Assembly: GCA_021200565.1 (NCBI GenBank)
Contig: JAJQGJ010000011.1
Span: 1-64,000 of the forward strand
Length of the DNA: 64,000 bases
Origin: Oscillospiraceae bacterium
GTDB lineage: Bacteria > Bacillota > Clostridia > Oscillospirales > Ruminococcaceae
Reading direction: 5' to 3'
Shown: positions 60,384 to 64,000 of the stretch, piece by piece
Position numbering within the stretch: the first letter of the stretch is position 1
Layout of the letters: every line of letters begins with the position of its first letter
Translations under genes and position numbers: made by a program
The notes under the pieces: model-generated
Database searches by the model: none
What the model saw: only the letters and a program-made list of their open reading frames with translations
Told to the model about the DNA's origin: nothing

Positions 60384-60908
60384 ATGGAATATTCGAATAA
60401 TATTGAGGTCATGATTACGAAGGAGGAAATCGCCGAAGCAGTGAAAAAGCTTGGCGCAAGAATCACCGAGGACTACAGGGATAAGGAAATAGAGCTTATC
60501 GGCGTTCTCAAGGGCTCGTTCGTATTCATGTCGGATTTGATAAGAGCTATCGATCTGCCCATAACTCTCGACTTCATCAGCGCAAAAAGCTACGTTGGAA
60601 CTCAGTCGGTTGGGGCAGTCAAAGTGTATATGGACACCGAGCTTGACGTAGCCGGCAAAAGCATTCTTTTGGTCGAGGATATTCTGGACACCGGAAGAAC
60701 TCTGAGTGTTCTCAAGGAAACAATGCTTGCCCGTGGTGCCAGGGACGTAAAAATAGCAGCTTTCATGGATAAGCCTTCCCGCAGAACTATCGAAATAGAA
60801 GCAGACTATTGTTGCTTTACAATAGAGGACAGATTTGTAGTCGGCTACGGTCTTGACTACGATGAGCAGTACAGAAACCTCGATTATATCGGAGAGGTGA
60901 TTCTTTGA
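60384..60908 (+). CDS. hpt: Hypoxanthine phosphoribosyltransferase
   Basis: ATG 60384 (MEYSNNIEVMITKEEI) follows AAAAGGG at a 9-base spacing and lies one base after the tilS stop; earlier in-frame starts are too close to that site. The 174-residue product has the PRPP-binding motif LLVEDILDTGRTL, the flexible-loop SAKSYVGTQSVG and VGYGLDYDEQYRNL at the end. It salvages hypoxanthine and guanine to IMP and GMP. The order tilS-hpt-ftsH is conserved in Firmicutes. Confidence 0.96.
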   Translation: MEYSNNIEVMITKEEIAEAVKKLGARITEDYRDKEIELIGVLKGSFVFMSDLIRAIDLPITLDFISAKSYVGTQSVGAVKVYMDTELDVAGKSILLVEDILDTGRTLSVLKETMLARGARDVKIAAFMDKPSRRTIEIEADYCCFTIEDRFVVGYGLDYDEQYRNLDYIGEVIL

Positions 60909-60945
60909 ACTGCCGCCAATTCCAACAAGAAATGAGGAGTAACAT

Positions 60946-62865
60946 TTGAACCATAGAAATAACCGTTCAAGAGGACTGGTAGCATACTTTATATTTGCCG
61001 CAGTGATTCTCTTGTTTATGATGATTGCTTTCAGAAGCATGATGTCCACAGGCGAGACCTATTCTTATTCTTATTCCGAGATAATGAGCTACTTCGACAA
61101 CTACGAGGTCAGATATTTCTCACTGAATCTAGGCTCCGGCGAGCTTGACATGGTGCTCGACTCGGGCGAAGAGATTACGTATGACGTTCCAAGCGTAAAC
61201 GCTTTCTATAATGAGCTTTTCGGCGATGGAAACAATTATCGTGACGAATACAATGCAATCCATTCAACACCTCTTGAATACGACCTGGTTGCCGCAACCG
61301 ACAGCTCCTTCTGGCTGAACCTCATCCCGACGCTTCTTATGATCGGCGTCATGATATTCCTTGTAATATCGATGTCGAGAAGCATTTCTTCGGCAGGAAA
61401 AATCGGCTCTGTAGGGAAAGCCAATGTCAAGGTTGAAAACGGCGGTCAGACAAAGGTAACATTCGAGGATGTTGCCGGCGCAGACGAAGAGAAAGCCGAG
61501 CTCCAGGAGATAGTTGAGCTCCTCAAAGACCCGAAGAAGTATCAGGACATCGGCGCAAAGATTCCGAAGGGTGTTCTGCTCGTAGGACCTCCTGGTAACG
61601 GTAAAACTCTTCTTGCAAAGGCTGTTGCCGGTGAAGCAGGAGTTCCGTTCTTCTCGATCTCCGGATCCGACTTCCTTGAGCTTTATGTCGGTGTCGGTGC
61701 CGCAAGAGTAAGAGATCTCTTCGACCAGGCAAAGAAAGCTGCGCCTTCAATCATCTTCATCGATGAGATTGATGCCGTCGGACGCAGAAGAGGAACCGGC
61801 TTGGGCGGCGGACATGATGAGCGTGAGCAGACCCTCAACCAGCTTCTTGTTGAGATGGACGGCTTCGAGGGCAACTCAAACGTCATCGTAATGGCAGCTA
61901 CCAACCGTAAGGATGTCCTTGATCCCGCACTCTTAAGACCCGGACGTTTCGACAGACAGGTTTACGTAAACTATCCCGACATCAAGGGAAGAGAAGCAAT
62001 CCTGAAGGTGCATTCAAAGAACAAGCCTCTTGCTCCCGATGTCGATCTCCATACAGTTGCAGCAGCAACAGTTGGATTCACCGGTGCGGATTTGGCTAAT
62101 CTCGTAAACGAAGCAGCTCTGTTGGCTGTAAAGGCGGGAAGAAAGGCTATCACCGCTCAGGATCTCAACGATGCTTCTATAAAAGTTATTGCAGGACCTG
62201 AGAAGAAATCCAAGGTTGTCACCGAAAACGACAAGAAGATCACCGCTTATCACGAATCCGGTCATGCTATCTGCCACTACTACTGCCCGACTCAGGATAA
62301 GGTTCAGGAAATCTCAATCATTCCACGTGGTCAGGCTGGCGGCTACACAATGGCTTTGCCAGACCACGACAAGGCATATGCCACCCGTAAGGAGATGGGT
62401 GAGGAGATTGTCACCCTCCTTGGAGGAAGAGCCGCAGAAAAGGTTGTCCTTGACGACATCTCAACCGGTGCTTCAAACGACCTTGAGCGTGCCACCAACA
62501 TAGCAAGAAGCATGGTAACCCAGTATGGCTTCAGCGACAAGATCGGTCCCGTAGTCTATGGCAGAGACGATGATGAAGTCTTCTTAGGACGTGACTACAA
62601 CTCGAACAAGGCATATTCCGAAGTCATTGCAAGCGAGATTGACTCTGAGGTTCGCTCAATAATCCACGGCGCATATGACAAGGCGCAGGCAATCCTCACC
62701 GAGCATATCTCTCAGCTTCACACAGTTGCAGGCTATCTCTATGAGCACGAAAAGGTCACCGGCGAGCAGTTCATGCAGCTTATGCAGGGCATCAATCCCG
62801 ACGACCCGAATCCTGAGACTCCGAGCGAGCCTACTCCCGAGCTCACACCAGCTCCTGCACAGTAA
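60946..62865 (+). CDS. ftsH: ATP-dependent zinc metalloprotease FtsH
   Basis: 639 residues from a TTG start after GAGGAGT. Two membrane helices flank an extracytoplasmic domain with an acidic/aromatic segment, followed by an AAA module (Walker A GPPGNGKT, Walker [12 protein letters not shown], second region of homology [19 protein letters not shown]) and the zinc site HESGH. FtsH degrades misfolded membrane proteins and regulators from the cytoplasmic side. The C-terminal Pro/Glu/Thr tail is low complexity. A strong terminator follows. Confidence 0.97.
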   Translation: MNHRNNRSRGLVAYFIFAAVILLFMMIAFRSMMSTGETYSYSYSEIMSYFDNYEVRYFSLNLGSGELDMVLDSGEEITYDVPSVNAFYNELFGDGNNYRDEYNAIHSTPLEYDLVAATDSSFWLNLIPTLLMIGVMIFLVISMSRSISSAGKIGSVGKANVKVENGGQTKVTFEDVAGADEEKAELQEIVELLKDPKKYQDIGAKIPKGVLLVGPPGNGKTLLAKAVAGEAGVPFFSISGSDFLELYVGVGAARVRDLFDQAKKAAPSIIFIDEIDAVGRRRGTGLGGGHDEREQTLNQLLVEMDGFEGNSNVIVMAATNRKDVLDPALLRPGRFDRQVYVNYPDIKGREAILKVHSKNKPLAPDVDLHTVAAATVGFTGADLANLVNEAALLAVKAGRKAITAQDLNDASIKVIAGPEKKSKVVTENDKKITAYHESGHAICHYYCPTQDKVQEISIIPRGQAGGYTMALPDHDKAYATRKEMGEEIVTLLGGRAAEKVVLDDISTGASNDLERATNIARSMVTQYGFSDKIGPVVYGRDDDEVFLGRDYNSNKAYSEVIASEIDSEVRSIIHGAYDKAQAILTEHISQLHTVAGYLYEHEKVTGEQFMQLMQGINPDDPNPETPSEPTPELTPAPAQ

Positions 62866-62877
62866 TCTTCAAACACC

Positions 62878-62911
62878 AAAGCCCGTTTCCGAAAGAAAGC
62901 GGGCTTTTTTT
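62878..62911 (+). terminator. Terminator of the tilS-hpt-ftsH run
   Basis: AAAGCCCGTTT pairs with AAAGCGGGCTTT, followed by a run of seven T. Confidence 0.93.
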
Positions 62912-62934
62912 GCCTGAAAATTTTCAATTTACTA

Positions 62935-62964
62935 TTGACAAGCTGCCTGAACCTGTTATACAAT
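62935..62964 (+). promoter_or_regulatory. Promoter of the permease gene
   Basis: TTGACA (62935-62940), 18 bases, TACAAT (62959-62964). The leader is only about 30 bases, so no riboswitch is expected. Confidence 0.8.
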
Positions 62965-62999
62965 AATAGTCGAAAAATATGCCTATTGGAGGTATCAGC

Positions 63000-64000
63000 A
63001 TGAAACTCACCTATGGAATTTCAGACAGACCGAAGCCCGGTCAGCTAATCGTTTTCGCCATCCAGCAGCTATTGGCAATACTCGCCGCTACTATCGCAGT
63101 ACCTGCAGTTATCAATCAAAACGTTGCAAGCGTTGCAGCAAATGGCGGTATGTCCCAGTCAGCTGCTCTTTTCGGTGCAGGCGTCGGAACTATCGTCTAT
63201 CTCTTATTCACCAAATTCAAAAGTCCTGTATTCTTAGGATCGTCGTTTGCGTTTATTGGCTCTATGATAGCAGCATTCGCAGGCGGCGTTTCTATGTCGG
63301 TAGGTTATCTGGGACTCATCATCGGCGCAGTCATGGCGGGACTTGTCTATGTCGTTCTCGCTGTAATTGTCAAGTTTGCAGGAGTCGCCTGGATCAGTAA
63401 GCTCATGCCTGCCGTTGTAATCGGTCCTACGGTTGCCATCATTGGATTATCGCTTGCAAGCAGTGCTGTCGGTAGTTCTTTGGGTAACATCGAAACTGTC
63501 GAAGACAAATATGTAATGACGACAAAAGGAATCATTTGCCTTATCTGCGCTCTTATAACACTCTTTGCCGTGGTTATCAGCTCGGTTTACGGCAAGAAGA
63601 TGGCTAAGCTCATCCCATTCATAATCGGCATCGCTTGCGGTTATGTTGTCGCCACAGTCTTCACCCTTATCGGCATGGCAACCGGCAATGAGCAGCTTCT
63701 CATCGTCGACTTTTCACTCTTCTCGAGTATGCAGTGGTATCCCGACTTCACATTCCTTAAAGCCTTCAGCGGTAGCTATGACTTCGGCGAGGTAGGAAAT
63801 ATCGGAGCATATCTTGGGACTATCGCAGTTGCCTATGTCCCTGTTGCACTTGTTGTATTCGCTGAGCATATCGCCGACCATAAGAACCTTTCGACAATCA
63901 TCGACCACGACCTTCTTGAAGACCCCGGTCTTTCGAGAACACTTCTTGGCGACGGCGTCGGCTCGATGGCTGGTGCAATCTTCGGCGGCTGCCCGAACAC
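63000..64000 (+). CDS. Uracil/xanthine permease, NCS2 family (truncated by window edge)
   Basis: The open frame from ATG 63000 (MKLTYGISDRPKPGQL) after TTGGAGGTATC runs off the right edge, so it is missing from the ORF track. 333 codons are visible. The first helices (FAIQQLLAILAATIAVPAV) and FLGSSFAFIGSM, then VVIGPTVAIIGLSLA and VALVVFAEHIADHKNLSTI with the conserved Glu-His, match the UraA-type nucleobase:cation symporters. The HxD region of UraA-type transporters favours uracil. It has its own promoter and no upstream pyrR-type leader. Confidence 0.93.
   Translation, partial: MKLTYGISDRPKPGQLIVFAIQQLLAILAATIAVPAVINQNVASVAANGGMSQSAALFGAGVGTIVYLLFTKFKSPVFLGSSFAFIGSMIAAFAGGVSMSVGYLGLIIGAVMAGLVYVVLAVIVKFAGVAWISKLMPAVVIGPTVAIIGLSLASSAVGSSLGNIETVEDKYVMTTKGIICLICALITLFAVVISSVYGKKMAKLIPFIIGIACGYVVATVFTLIGMATGNEQLLIVDFSLFSSMQWYPDFTFLKAFSGSYDFGEVGNIGAYLGTIAVAYVPVALVVFAEHIADHKNLSTIIDHDLLEDPGLSRTLLGDGVGSMAGAIFGGCPN

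Overview
The window looks like chromosomal DNA of a low-to-mid GC Gram-positive anaerobe of the class Clostridia, most likely an Oscillospirales/Ruminococcaceae-type gut bacterium. This placement is inferred from gene content: the gdpP-rplI-dnaB-tilS-hpt-ftsH run, adjacent hup and rqcP, RNase J, CarD, a SpoVB/MurJ-type flippase, a SpoIIQ-like M23 protein, an Ashwell-type hexuronate pathway, sigma-A promoters close to TTGACA-N17-TATAAT, frequent strong GGAGG ribosome sites and some TTG starts. A dispersed family of GGCTCCCC...GGGGAGCTGTC palindromic elements, of a kind I associate with such genomes, sits in at least six intergenic regions. No rRNA, tRNA, CRISPR array, transposase or prophage was recognised.

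Layout. 1-2.6 kb: the end of a possible peptide-modification cluster (HPr-kinase-like protein, PqqD-like protein, signal-peptidase-like protein, coiled-coil membrane protein). 2.7-4.7 kb: a divergent CPC-type P-type ATPase. 4.8-5.75 kb: a PBECR4-type nuclease-like gene downstream of a strongly structured RNA that has its own promoter and ends in an intrinsic terminator. 5.8-10.8 kb: folate/thymidylate, CarD, RlmH, a WalJ-like hydrolase and MurA. 11-15.7 kb: FGGY kinase, spermidine-synthase-like membrane protein, and an AlbA_2/Schlafen-like ATPase that looks imported. 15.9-20.6 kb: lipid kinase, Maf, a metal permease paired with a stand-alone FakA middle domain, an M23 protein and a Nudix hydrolase. 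20.6-22.6 kb: a surface protein behind an RNA leader with mutually exclusive hairpins.

22.7-31.2 kb is a hexuronate locus. The minus-strand operon uxuA-uxuB-capA-GH31 and the plus-strand operon kdgA(VOC fusion)-kdgK are transcribed divergently from two good promoters that flank a 21-bp-spaced direct repeat. UxuB reduces fructuronate to mannonate, UxuA dehydrates it to KDG, KdgK phosphorylates KDG and the aldolase cleaves KDPG. 31.4-37.8 kb is a regulated surface module: a two-component system whose own promoter carries the same direct repeat as the promoter of a VTC-domain / DUF4956 / beta-helix lipoprotein operon.

38-48 kb carries rqcP, hup, a flippase, a YwaF-type membrane protein, a divergent topoisomerase pair, a 42-bp tandem palindrome array and an ECF sigma/anti-sigma-type pair. 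48.6-53 kb holds two apparent pseudo-enzymes or neofunctionalised paralogues (ArgC-like without its catalytic cysteine; sugar nucleotidyltransferase fused to a degenerate phosphomutase) around hflX. 53-64 kb is housekeeping: RNase J, the gdpP-to-ftsH run, and a truncated uracil/xanthine permease at the right edge. The strongest candidates for undescribed biology are the structured RNA plus PBECR4 gene, the switch-like leader at 20.66-20.82 kb, and the two-component/VTC/DUF4956/beta-helix module.
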